Counted from the first letter of the stretch, positions 1-5,659 are shown. The stretch: DNA of 5,659 nucleotides from Acidobacteriota bacterium (GCA_003224995.1 QIAI01000392.1:1-5659); one strand, 5' to 3'. The notes: a model not told the origin generated them from the letters alone. Numbers and translations: made by a program.

Positions 1-1136
1 TGAAGAAATCCGATGATATTTACCGAGGCTCCTGGGGTCGCCACTCCATCATAAACCGGAACCATCACTAGCGAATCGCTGGTTGTCACGAGATCGTTCG
101 CAGCCAAGACGGAGCCATTCAATGGATGTCCATTCCCGACCTCGATCTGCAGCGGATAGGTTAACGGCGGACCTGAAAGAAGATTGTCCATACCGCTCCC
201 GCCTGTCTGATGAATCAGGCACTCCACGCCACTCTGTGCCGGGCCACCTCCGCCTTCGGGGTAAACCGTCGTGTCCACCGAAAGCTGATTGACCGCCGGT
301 AAGGTGACTGTGGTTCCGCAGGAGATCGGCGTGGGATTGCGCATCACTGCCGGATAGTAATGCAGGGCGGGCCCGCCGCCGCCCGGACTCGCGTCCGGTA
401 GACCTGGCGTGCAACCGCCGGGGCCCGGTCCGCAGTTCGAGAACAGATCGAAGCCTTCGCCGATAATGCCGCCTGGGGCCACCCCGGGACTAGTGATCGC
501 GCCCGTTGCGGGATCGAAAAGAGTGCCTACCGTCGGACCACACCCACTCCCGCCGCCATGCAGCGGGTCGCAGTTGGGAACGATGAAAGGCTTCACGCAG
601 CGGGGCATGATTGGCACCGCCGTCGTCCCGGTAATCGTGGCAGAATTCGAGGGATTGAAGCCTTCGGCTGTTGCCGACGCACGCACCGTCAGCGCCGCGC
701 GGCTCCAGATACGGGAGAAAAACGTCGGCAGATTTGTGTTCTGCACCGTGACCGTTACCCTCGGATTCACGATGAAAGCTGCTGTTGAAGCTCCGGGAAA
801 CGTCAGCGTCACGTCGGCGGTCTGTATCGACTGTCCAGCGATGACCCCTTTGGTGGCAACCCCCTGGGCCGCCCGGGTGGCTGCGTCGATCTGAGCCGCA
901 GTCGGAACGGTTGCAGTGGGGTCGGTGGTCACGCCCATGTCCACCAGCATCTTCGCGGCCGCGATTGCTGCCGCATCCGCCGCGCGCTGCGTCTCGCTGC
1001 GCGCCGAATACAAGGTGATCACATCAATCGCCAGTGCGATGACGCCCAGCATGCTTAGCATTGCCACCACGACGAGGAGCATGGTGACTCCGCGTTCGTT
1101 GTTTCTCGGAAGTTGATGTTTTCGGCGTCGGATCAT
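1..1136 (-). CDS. TadG-like pilus assembly protein, partial (C-terminus beyond window)
   Basis: This reading frame has no stop from the ATG at 1136 to the window edge: 378 codons seen, the end is missing. The N-terminus fits the Tad/TadG-like domain found in Flp pilus loci: basic residues 3-11, the motif RGVTMLLVVVAML, one membrane helix at about 18-42, then SETQRAADAAAIAAAK (47-62), a typical 'RAADAAALAGA'-like stretch. The remainder should lie outside the cytoplasmic membrane. Residues 75-160 look like a beta-rich segment. From about 180 to 310 the chain is rich in Gly and Pro and carries Cys at 180, 189, 199, 235, 242, 273 and 306. The start is well supported: a GAAGGAG ribosome site lies 6 bases upstream and overlaps the stop of the preceding TadE gene, suggesting coupled translation. 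In known Tad systems TadG is an envelope component of the pilus machine. It has no Glu at +5 after Gly16, so processing by the prepilin peptidase is not expected. Family call is firm; exact role is inferred. Confidence 0.85.
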   Translation of the reverse strand, partial: MIRRRKHQLPRNNERGVTMLLVVVAMLSMLGVIALAIDVITLYSARSETQRAADAAAIAAAKMLVDMGVTTDPTATVPTAAQIDAATRAAQGVATKGVIAGQSIQTADVTLTFPGASTAAFIVNPRVTVTVQNTNLPTFFSRIWSRAALTVRASATAEGFNPSNSATITGTTAVPIMPRCVKPFIVPNCDPLHGGGSGCGPTVGTLFDPATGAITSPGVAPGGIIGEGFDLFSNCGPGPGGCTPGLPDASPGGGGPALHYYPAVMRNPTPISCGTTVTLPAVNQLSVDTTVYPEGGGGPAQSGVECLIHQTGGSGMDNLLSGPPLTYPLQIEVGNGHPLNGSVLAANDLVTTSDSLVMVPVYDGVATPGASVNIIGFL

Positions 1137-1146
1137 GCTCGCTCCT

Positions 1147-1749
1147 TCAATTCTGGTTCACCATCACCGAGCCGACCGCGATCTGGGTGGTGCCGGGATA
1201 AATGGAGCTTGGAATCAGTACGGTGATCACGCGGTTGAACTGCCATTTGTACGGATAAAGCAGGGTGACATTGGTGGCGATCATCTTGACGTTGGTGCCA
1301 CCGGCAGTAATCGTGCTGGTGAAAACGTAGCCGCGGTCCACCGTTAGCACCAGGTTGCCGGCAGCGCCGCATGAAGTGCTGAACGTCCACTTCCACGGGG
1401 CTGCCCCTCCCGGCGCGGGAGCGACGACTGTTCCCAGGCCGCAGTTACTCAGTCTGCTCGATTGCAAACTATTGGCGACCAGGTCACGGATCGCCAGCAC
1501 CGAAGCTGGCATCGTGTTCGTAAGATCGTTTGTGGGCTGGCTGGCTCCCAGGCGCGCCGCTTCCCGCGCTGTGTTCGTCACTTTTTGTTTTATGTTATAG
1601 GCGCTGCCGAAATCGAGAATCCCCACCACCATCACCATCAGGAGCGGGAGCGCCACGGCAAACTCCGCGATCTGGCTTCCGCGCGCGTCGCTGCAAAACC
1701 ACCGAAGCCATTTCCTCACAGCCTGCAGGCTTTGGTATCCCAACTTCAC
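1147..1749 (-). CDS. TadE-like pseudopilin, second copy (TadE/TadF position)
   Basis: A 200-residue protein with a TadE-type N-terminus: a basic leader (residues 1-23), then G24-SQIAEF (25-30) leading into one hydrophobic helix of about 28-50 ending LDFGSAYNI, and QKVTNTAREAARLGA, the helix that usually follows in TadE proteins. Gly24 followed by Glu29 and Phe30 fits the G/XXXXE[FY] cleavage pattern of Tad pseudopilins. The rest is an outward-facing domain with Cys103 and Cys127, which could pair. I chose the GTG at 1749, which makes a 4-base GTGA overlap with the stop of the upstream TadE gene and has GAGG 9 bases before it. The frame stays open far upstream (to 2349), but that part runs through the preceding gene out of frame and does not resemble protein. 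In known Tad systems TadE and TadF are minor pseudopilins needed for pilus assembly; by position this could be the TadF equivalent. Sure of the family, less of the subtype. Confidence 0.88.
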   Translation of the reverse strand: MKLGYQSLQAVRKWLRWFCSDARGSQIAEFAVALPLLMVMVVGILDFGSAYNIKQKVTNTAREAARLGASQPTNDLTNTMPASVLAIRDLVANSLQSSRLSNCGLGTVVAPAPGGAAPWKWTFSTSCGAAGNLVLTVDRGYVFTSTITAGGTNVKMIATNVTLLYPYKWQFNRVITVLIPSSIYPGTTQIAVGSVMVNQN

Positions 1750-2279
1750 TGGTTCTCGCCTCGCATCTGTGCTGTCGCCTTCATGGGTAACGTGTAGGAA
1801 TGGAAGGGAAGGTTGAATCCGTACTGATACTGAAACGAAACCGACGTGCCACACTGCACGTTCCCGGCAGTGCTGGTCAGCGTTACATTCTGCTGCACGC
1901 AAATCGATGGCGTCGCCGAAACTCCAGCCGGATCGCACGCCACCGGCGTCCCGCAACCCACCGTTCCACACGCACACGCCGCGGGTTGGTAAAGCTGCAC
2001 CGCCGATAAATTCAGGTCCGAAGCCTGCAGCACCGGAGCGACCACGTTGGTGGCTACTTGATCGGCTGTAAGAGAAGCGCTTGCACAAGTTGCGCATGCC
2101 GGAGCCACCGCCGCCCTCGCCCCCTGCATGGCCGCCTGCGTGATGGTTCCGTAAATGTTGTAAGCCCGTCCGAAGAAAAAGACTCCCAGCAAGATTGTGA
2201 ACAGAACCGGCAGCACCAACGCCGCTTCGGCGATCTCCGCGCCCGTCGTCTCCCGCAGGATTCTCTTCAGCATTTGCAT
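1746..2279 (-). CDS. TadE-like pseudopilin, cysteine-rich
   Basis: A 177-residue TadE-family protein. After a short basic leader (KRILR, 5-9) comes G13-AEIAEAA, then a single membrane helix of about 17-38 (LVLPVLFTILLGVFFFGRAY) and TQAAMQGARAA, the conserved post-helix segment. Gly13 with Glu18 fits a prepilin peptidase site, although the residue after the Glu is Ala and not the usual Tyr/Phe. The outward-facing domain is unusually rich in cysteine: Cys62, 65, 102, 104, 109, 115, 127 and 143, with pairs spaced CxxC and CxC. It could be held by up to four disulfides. The ATG at 2279 has a weak GAGAGA ribosome site; a second in-frame ATG at 2273 is possible. It starts 8 bases after the peptidase gene ends and overlaps the next TadE gene by 4 bases. 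The expected role is a minor pseudopilin of the Tad machine; no substrate or partner can be read from the sequence. Confidence 0.88.
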   Translation of the reverse strand: MQMLKRILRETTGAEIAEAALVLPVLFTILLGVFFFGRAYNIYGTITQAAMQGARAAVAPACATCASASLTADQVATNVVAPVLQASDLNLSAVQLYQPAACACGTVGCGTPVACDPAGVSATPSICVQQNVTLTSTAGNVQCGTSVSFQYQYGFNLPFHSYTLPMKATAQMRGENQ

Positions 2280-2287
2280 GTTTTCTC

Positions 2288-2818
2288 TCACGCTGCACCG
2301 AGCGCCCGACGCACACCGAAGAAAATAATCGTAAACGCAACTGCCACACCGAATGGAATCTTTACCGCGTCGGGATTGTCGAGCGAAACTTGCGGCCCCG
2401 GCAGATGCAATGTCACAAAGGCTCGCATCATGTGCGCCATGTTGCCGAGCGCCTGCCGTACACGGCCTTTGTAGATAATCATCCCGATCGCCATTACTCC
2501 CGCCACCAGCATCGAACCGATCAACACCGCAATCAGTCGAGCGGGCCCAAGACATGCTCCCACCGCGCCAATCAACTTCCAATCGCCGCCGCCCAACGCC
2601 TTGACGAGTACAAACGGCAGCAGGATTAGCAAACCCAGGCCCGCGCCCAGCAGGGAAGACTTCGCTCCCGGCCAGCCTCCCATGAACGCATTTACGGCGA
2701 TGCCCGCCAGTAGTCCCGGCACCGTGAGCCAGTTGGGGATGCGGCGATAGCGCCAATCCAGGGCACCCGCCCAGGCTGCCAGAAATACCGCCAGCACCCA
2801 GTCGCTTTCCTGAATCAT
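2288..2818 (-). CDS. cpaA: Prepilin peptidase of a Tad/Flp pilus system (A24 family, TadV/CpaA type)
   Basis: A 176-residue polytopic membrane aspartic protease that should cut the leader from Flp-type prepilins and TadE-like pseudopilins at the inner membrane. The two catalytic aspartates are visible: Asp21 in LDWRYRRIPN, the usual D-x-(R/x)-xx-(K/R)IPN element, and Asp79 in LGGGDWKL, the GxGD motif (Trp replaces the more usual Val/Phe after Asp). IPFGVAVAF (154-162) matches the late IP[YF]G(V/P)A(I/F)A element. Hydrophobic segments lie at about 7-20, 31-47, 56-74, 83-116 and 154-170. The length is typical of the short CpaA/TadV branch, which lacks the N-terminal methyltransferase domain of PilD-type enzymes. 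The start is the ATG at 2818, with AAAGG about 8 bases upstream. It heads the four-gene Tad operon, ending 8 bases before the first TadE gene. No Flp pilin gene lies just upstream, where one is often found. Confidence 0.92.
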   Translation of the reverse strand: MIQESDWVLAVFLAAWAGALDWRYRRIPNWLTVPGLLAGIAVNAFMGGWPGAKSSLLGAGLGLLILLPFVLVKALGGGDWKLIGAVGACLGPARLIAVLIGSMLVAGVMAIGMIIYKGRVRQALGNMAHMMRAFVTLHLPGPQVSLDNPDAVKIPFGVAVAFTIIFFGVRRALGAA

Positions 2819-2965
2819 GCCTGCCTTTGTGGCACCGCGCGGAATCGCGTTCTCTGAGAAGTCATTACAAGGAACCTGCAGGGTGCCAAGCTGAACATGG
2901 CAGCGGACCGGAAAGGCCTGCTAATGGGTGGATGTTCACACACTTAGCAAGCCAAGTCAATGAGG

Positions 2966-2987
2966 AGGAAGGCCAATGTGCCTTCCT
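2966..2987. repeat. Perfect 8-bp inverted repeat (hairpin)
   Basis: AGGAAGGC (2966-2973) pairs perfectly with GCCTTCCT (2980-2987) around a 6-base loop. On the plus strand a C/T-rich run (ggcttccccttttcc) follows, weakly like a terminator, but no plus-strand gene ends here. On the minus strand no T-run follows. It may be a structured part of the Tad operon leader or a secondary stop. Confidence 0.5.
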
Positions 2988-3007
2988 GGCTTCCCCTTTT
3001 CCGACGT

Positions 3008-3036
3008 GCTTCCGGCGCCAGGTGCAAGCTTCCGGC
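3008..3036. repeat. Direct repeat of GCTTCCGGC
   Basis: The 9-mer GCTTCCGGC occurs at 3008-3016 and again at 3028-3036, exactly 20 bases apart (about two helical turns), inside the leader of the Tad operon. The spacing would put both copies on the same DNA face, as for a protein binding site, but a chance repeat in GC-rich DNA is equally possible. Confidence 0.4.
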
Positions 3037-3055
3037 TGCGCGCCGCAAGTGGGGG

Positions 3056-3088
3056 AAAAGAAATGGCCCGGAACTCATCCGGGCCATT
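3056..3088 (-). terminator. Intrinsic terminator of the S41 protease gene
   Basis: Reading the minus strand, AATGGCCCGG (3088-3079) and CCGGGCCATT (3071-3062) form a perfect 10-bp stem with a 7-base loop, followed by a T-rich tail (the TT closing the stem, then T, C and TTTT down to 3056). It starts 24 bases after the protease stop codon. This cleanly separates the protease transcript from the Tad genes. Confidence 0.85.
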
Positions 3089-3112
3089 CAGAGAATTTAA
3101 GCAAAGACAAAC

Positions 3113-4708
3113 TTACTGGCTAATCGCGCGAGGGTTGTTGTGCTGCGCGATGACTTCCTTGGCATGATCGGCCAGCGCCCGAGCTTTGGGTAGAAGTTCC
3201 AGCGCCTTGATGATCTGAGGATCGTTTTCGGCGCGGATCTTCAAGCCTTCGTCCTGTCCAAACTGGTCGACGAAGACTTCGCTCTTGATGCTGTAGCGGA
3301 TCCACTCGTTGTTCTCAGAGAGGTCTTGCTCGGTGTAGGCGATTTTCTCTTCATCCAGGAACTTGCGGAATTCCTGCATGAGCGCATCTTCCACCGTGAA
3401 GTTCTTGCTCACATTGTTCTTCACGACGTAGCGCTTGGCGAAGTTGAAGAATGCGTAATGCTGCAGCAGCGTATCCTGAAAATGGTTGCTCTTGACCGGG
3501 GCCACGACTTCGTCAGGAGTGATTCCGCCACCGCCATATACGGTGCGACCGCCGTCGGTCAGCTTCACTTCTTTGTTAACGCCGTTCGCGTCAGGATCGC
3601 GGTTGTAATAGTAGTCGTACAGCGAAACGTTGGAATAGTCGCGCTGAATCAATCGTCCGCTGGGCGTGTAGTAACGCGCCGTGGTGAGCGCCAGGCCAGT
3701 GTTCTCCGCCCGCGGGTACACGGTCTGAACCAGGCCCTTGCCGAACGTGGTTTCACCCACGATCAAACCGCGATCATGATCCTGAATCGCTCCCGCAACA
3801 ATCTCTGCCGCCGAAGCCGTGCCTTTGTTCACCAGCACGACCATGGGGTACTCGCGCCCGCCGTTGCCGTGCGTGGCGGTATAGCGCTTCTCGGGTGAAG
3901 AGCGGCCGTGATGCGAAACGATCAGTTGGCCCTTTTTCAGGAACTTGTCGGCCACGCCAACGCCTTCGCTGAGCAATCCGCCGGGATTCTGCCGCAGGTC
4001 AAGCACCAGGCCCTTGACGTCGCCGAACTTGTCGAGCGCATCGGCTACCTCATGCTCGGTGGTTTCCTGGAACCCTGTGATGTGAATGTAGCCCACGCCC
4101 GGCTTGATCAGGAAAGCGAGATCGACGCTGTTGCGCGGAATCTCGTCGCGGACCAGGCTGAACTCCATCGGCTTTTCCACGGCTTCCCGCAGGATCGTGA
4201 TATGAACCGTAGTGCCCTTCGGTCCCTTGAGCAGGTCCGCCACATCGGCGGTGCTCATGTTGTCGGTAGCTTTGCCGTCGACCGCGATAATCACGTCGCC
4301 GGGATGAATGCCGGCCTTGTAGGCAGGCGTTCCGACGAACGGGAAGATGACGATGACTTTGTTGTTGCGCGGGCCAACGGTCATGCCCACGCCGTAGTAC
4401 TTGCCGCGCTGTTCTTCGCGCAGCAGCGAATACGACTTGGGATCGAAGAAGTTGGAATGCGGGTCGAGCGCGTGCAGCATTCCCGGGATGGCCCCGTTGT
4501 AGATGGCCTTGTCAGCATTGACCGGTTCGGCGTAATTGTCTTCCACCACCTGGTAAACCTGGGTGAACTGCTTCAGGCTGTCCTTGACATCAGTATCAGC
4601 GCTGGGCGGCACCATGGGGCTTCGTTGCGCGAACAGCATGCCCAGGCAACCACAGGTTACGAGAATGAGGACGACGAGAAGGAGAGAACGACGAGAACTA
4701 CCAGCCAT
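3113..4708 (-). CDS. S41-family C-terminal processing peptidase (CtpA/Tsp-like) with PDZ domain
   Basis: A 531-residue periplasmic or membrane-anchored serine protease of the tail-specific protease family, which degrades or trims proteins from exposed C-termini. In order: a basic N-terminus and hydrophobic helix (6-27; signal peptide or anchor, no clear lipobox), a helical N-terminal domain with LDPHSNFFDP (81-90), a PDZ domain at about 105-188 (YYGVGMTV, AGIHPGDVIIAVDG), and the S41 core at about 200-355. The catalytic Ser299 sits in KGTASAAEIVAGA. Lys324, 25 residues later in TFGKGLVQ, is the general base, and Gln328 is the usual third residue. RYYTPSGRLIQ (345-355) is the typical family strand. 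A long C-terminal helical region (about 405-531) follows. A Tyr- and Asp-rich insert (about 357-393) separates GRLIQ from GGGGITPDE. I chose the ATG at 4708 because AAGGA lies 8 bases upstream; an extension to 4822 would cross the likely promoter. The gene stands alone between promoter and terminator. Natural substrates cannot be told. Confidence 0.93.
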   Translation of the reverse strand: MAGSSRRSLLLVVLILVTCGCLGMLFAQRSPMVPPSADTDVKDSLKQFTQVYQVVEDNYAEPVNADKAIYNGAIPGMLHALDPHSNFFDPKSYSLLREEQRGKYYGVGMTVGPRNNKVIVIFPFVGTPAYKAGIHPGDVIIAVDGKATDNMSTADVADLLKGPKGTTVHITILREAVEKPMEFSLVRDEIPRNSVDLAFLIKPGVGYIHITGFQETTEHEVADALDKFGDVKGLVLDLRQNPGGLLSEGVGVADKFLKKGQLIVSHHGRSSPEKRYTATHGNGGREYPMVVLVNKGTASAAEIVAGAIQDHDRGLIVGETTFGKGLVQTVYPRAENTGLALTTARYYTPSGRLIQRDYSNVSLYDYYYNRDPDANGVNKEVKLTDGGRTVYGGGGITPDEVVAPVKSNHFQDTLLQHYAFFNFAKRYVVKNNVSKNFTVEDALMQEFRKFLDEEKIAYTEQDLSENNEWIRYSIKSEVFVDQFGQDEGLKIRAENDPQIIKALELLPKARALADHAKEVIAQHNNPRAISQ

Positions 4709-4764
4709 CTTCGGGTTCCTTAGGTTTTGGGATAGAAATCCCCGAAATACCGCACAATTTGCGC

Positions 4765-4773
4765 AGTATAGCA
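4765..4773 (-). promoter_or_regulatory. Extended -10 promoter for the S41 protease gene
   Basis: On the minus strand the sequence TGC-TATACT (4773-4765) matches the TGnTATAAT extended -10 element with one mismatch in the hexamer. A good -35 box is not seen at the normal distance, which extended -10 promoters can do without. Transcription would begin near 4758, giving a 5' leader of about 50 bases before the ATG at 4708. Only sequence resemblance supports this. Confidence 0.5.
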
Positions 4774-5124
4774 TGCGAAACCGTGTCGTTATGAGACGGA
4801 TTCTCTCCCGGGAGGTTACCAAAGCGAGTATCCGTGCGGTCTCCCTCTAAGATGACGAAAACAGGATTCCCGATGCGTGGAGAACAGCAGAATTCACAAT
4901 TCACGGTTGGCCGCTCGCTTCTGGCCAAGGGCAAGGAGATCACGAACAATTGGACTCCTGTTTTGGGAATTATCCACCGCAAACGAGGTTCCCAGTCTTG
5001 CAGATTCAATAGCTTACAAAGAGAACGGCAGAATCTTGATCATCAGAGTCGCGCGGAGGTACTAGTGATCAAGGGCTTAGATTGCCAAACAATGAACGTG
5101 GTGTTCAGCCCGTCGCCGGCGAGT
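4774..5124. other. Intergenic region without a supportable gene
   Basis: No frame on either strand here has a ribosome site plus a recognisable protein. It contains a perfect 10-bp palindrome CTCCCGGGAG (4805-4814) upstream of the protease promoter, a tandem 7-base duplication AATTCAC (4891-4897 and 4898-4904), and an inverted repeat built on TGATCA (5035-5073). No T-run hairpin is seen just after doxX, so how its transcript ends is unclear. Confidence 0.6.
5035..5073. repeat. Inverted repeat CTTGATCA / TGATCAAG
   Basis: CTTGATCA (5035-5042) is matched perfectly by TGATCAAG (5066-5073) with 23 bases between. Each arm itself contains the palindrome TGATCA, and the centres of these lie 29 bases apart. 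It sits about 50 bases beyond the doxX stop codon. It could be an mRNA 3' stem or a pair of protein binding sites; no T-run follows on the minus strand, so it is not a standard terminator. Confidence 0.45.
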
Positions 5125-5598
5125 TCATTTCCCGAATCTGACCTTGCGCTTTGCAAGGACAGCTCCAATCGTGAATGGGCCGGAGCCTCCTAAAACCAGC
5201 GTTGCCAGGCATGCGAGATACAGTAGGTCGATTTCATAGCCCGGCGGTCCGAATTGAGCCCCAGCAGCCGTCACGGCCCGCAGCTTGATCGAGCTGAAAC
5301 CGTAAGGTAGATGCACAGTGAACATGGCTGCCAGCAGAACCGCCGCCATTGGTAGACTGAACACCCGCACAAGGGCTCCCATCAGCACAATGAATCCTCC
5401 TACGAGTTCGATCAGAATGGTCAACCAGCCTATAAGAGCAGGCGCCGGAACGCCGAGCGTGTGCAGGATGGCGATGAAGTGTTCGGGTCCATTCATGATT
5501 TTTGCGGCGCCATGCGCCATGAAGCCATACCCGAGGATCAAGCGCACGGGGGATTGTCGCCCAATGCGCGATGCCTGAGAGCCGTCTTGTGTCCACAT
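5125..5598 (-). CDS. DoxX family integral membrane protein
   Basis: A 157-residue protein with about four membrane helices (roughly 16-35, 53-75, 79-97 and 122-148). It shows the usual DoxX layout: RLILGYGFMAHGAAKI (19-34, the R..lG..f..HG..K element of helix 1), LGVPAP (48-53), IELVGGFIVLMG (63-74), FTVHLPYGF (93-101) and a final Leu-rich helix starting after YEIDLLY. DoxX was named for a subunit of an archaeal thiosulfate:quinone oxidoreductase, but most bacterial members have no proven reaction and none can be assigned here. The length is normal for the family. The ATG at 5598 begins a plausible protein but has no ribosome site. A well-primed ATG at 5625 is in the same frame but is cut off by a TGA at 5604-5602. 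An out-of-frame ATG at 5605 leads only to a shadow. No co-transcribed partner is visible, and the upstream gene is outside the window. Confidence 0.85.
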   Translation of the reverse strand: MWTQDGSQASRIGRQSPVRLILGYGFMAHGAAKIMNGPEHFIAILHTLGVPAPALIGWLTILIELVGGFIVLMGALVRVFSLPMAAVLLAAMFTVHLPYGFSSIKLRAVTAAGAQFGPPGYEIDLLYLACLATLVLGGSGPFTIGAVLAKRKVRFGK

Positions 5599-5601
5599 CC
5601 A

Positions 5602-5625
5602 TCATTCGAATCGAGCTGACGCCAT
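5602..5625 (-). other. Mini-ORF (7 codons) in frame with doxX, ended by TGA
   Basis: The sequence ATG GCG TCA GCT CGA TTC GAA TGA begins 27 bases before the doxX ATG and is in the same frame, with only TGG between its stop and that ATG. It has a good ribosome site (GAGAGGG, about 4 bases of spacing), while the doxX ATG has none. Either ribosomes finish this short peptide and restart at doxX, or a nonsense mutation has cut off the original doxX start. Confidence 0.4.
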
Positions 5626-5659
5626 ATTTCCCTCTCGCTGGCTCTCGACGCTTACGTTC

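Larger units (their letters stand above)
2819..3055. other. Non-coding leader region upstream of the Tad genes
   Basis: Between the protease terminator and the prepilin peptidase start I find no convincing gene; the short frames crossing it lack a ribosome site and family resemblance. It holds a small hairpin (2966-2987) and a 9-base direct repeat (3008-3016 and 3028-3036). The promoter for the Tad operon should lie here because the upstream gene ends in a strong terminator. The best pair I see on the minus strand is TTGGCA (2889-2884) and TGTAAT (2869-2864), but with only 14 bases between them it is too short for a normal sigma-70 promoter, so I do not call it. Confidence 0.6.

Noticed and set aside
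1750..2349. Open frame extending the second TadE gene upstream by about 200 codons
   Set aside because: It runs through the first TadE gene and part of the peptidase gene in another frame, has shadow-like composition, and the GTG at 1749 gives a normal TadE N-terminus.
1746..2756. Longer frame (336 codons) for the first TadE gene
   Set aside because: The first 159 codons overlap the prepilin peptidase in another frame; the TadE-like N-terminus starts at 2279 just after the peptidase stop.
2864..2889. Possible sigma-70 promoter TTGGCA / TGTAAT for the Tad operon
   Set aside because: The spacer is only 14 bases, too short for normal use.
3908..4723. 271-codon open frame on the plus strand
   Set aside because: It lies wholly opposite the S41 protease, whose motifs are unmistakable; it has no recognisable protein features and is rich in Arg/His/Val as expected of an antisense shadow.
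4709..4822. N-terminal extension of the S41 protease to 4822
   Set aside because: It would place the extended -10 promoter inside the gene, and the added residues precede an already complete signal or anchor helix; the ATG at 4708 has a good ribosome site.
4891..4904. Tandem AATTCAC duplication as a possible repeat array
   Set aside because: Only two 7-base units with no further copies nearby; probably replication slippage.
4698..5009. 103-codon minus-strand frame upstream of the protease
   Set aside because: It crosses the predicted promoter and leader and overlaps the protease start, with no family resemblance.
4834..5193. 119-codon plus-strand frame in the doxX-protease gap
   Set aside because: It starts with GTG, has no well-placed ribosome site, no hydrophobic or known motif, and overlaps the 3' end of doxX.

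Overview
The window is a moderately GC-rich, tightly packed bacterial chromosomal segment in which every supportable gene lies on the minus strand. Gene content and protein style suggest a free-living Gram-negative-type bacterium: a Tad pilus secretion locus, an S41 C-terminal processing protease with a Gly-rich GGGGI.PD element, and a DoxX membrane protein. My best guess is the Acidobacteriota. This is inference from general resemblance; there is no rRNA or marker gene here to prove it. I see no tRNA, rRNA, insertion sequence, CRISPR array or phage gene.

Layout in transcription order (right to left). (1) 5598-5125: a four-helix DoxX-family membrane protein, preceded by a short well-primed mini-ORF that ends in an in-frame TGA just before the doxX start. 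(2) 5124-4709: a 416-base gap with no convincing gene, holding an extended -10 promoter and some small inverted repeats. (3) 4708-3113: a complete CtpA-type S41 protease (N-terminal membrane anchor or signal, PDZ domain, Ser/Lys catalytic dyad), followed by a textbook intrinsic terminator at 3088-3056. (4) 3055-2819: a non-coding leader with a second hairpin and a 9-base direct repeat. (5) 2818-1: the first four genes of a Tad/Flp pilus operon. They are the prepilin peptidase tadV/cpaA, two TadE-like pseudopilin genes, and a TadG-like gene that runs off the left edge. Spacings are 8 bases, a 4-base GTGA overlap and 10 bases, so this is clearly one transcription unit.

How the genes work together: the A24 prepilin peptidase probably matures the two TadE-like proteins, each of which has a Gly followed four residues later by Glu next to its hydrophobic segment. 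Those pseudopilins and the TadG-like protein would join the envelope-spanning Tad machine. Its secretin, ATPase and platform genes are not in the window and would be expected to the left. No Flp major pilin gene is visible here. The protease and DoxX genes look like independent neighbours. I find no strong evidence of an undescribed system. The most unusual items are the cysteine-rich first TadE protein, the long Gly/Pro/Cys-rich part of TadG, and the interrupted start of doxX.
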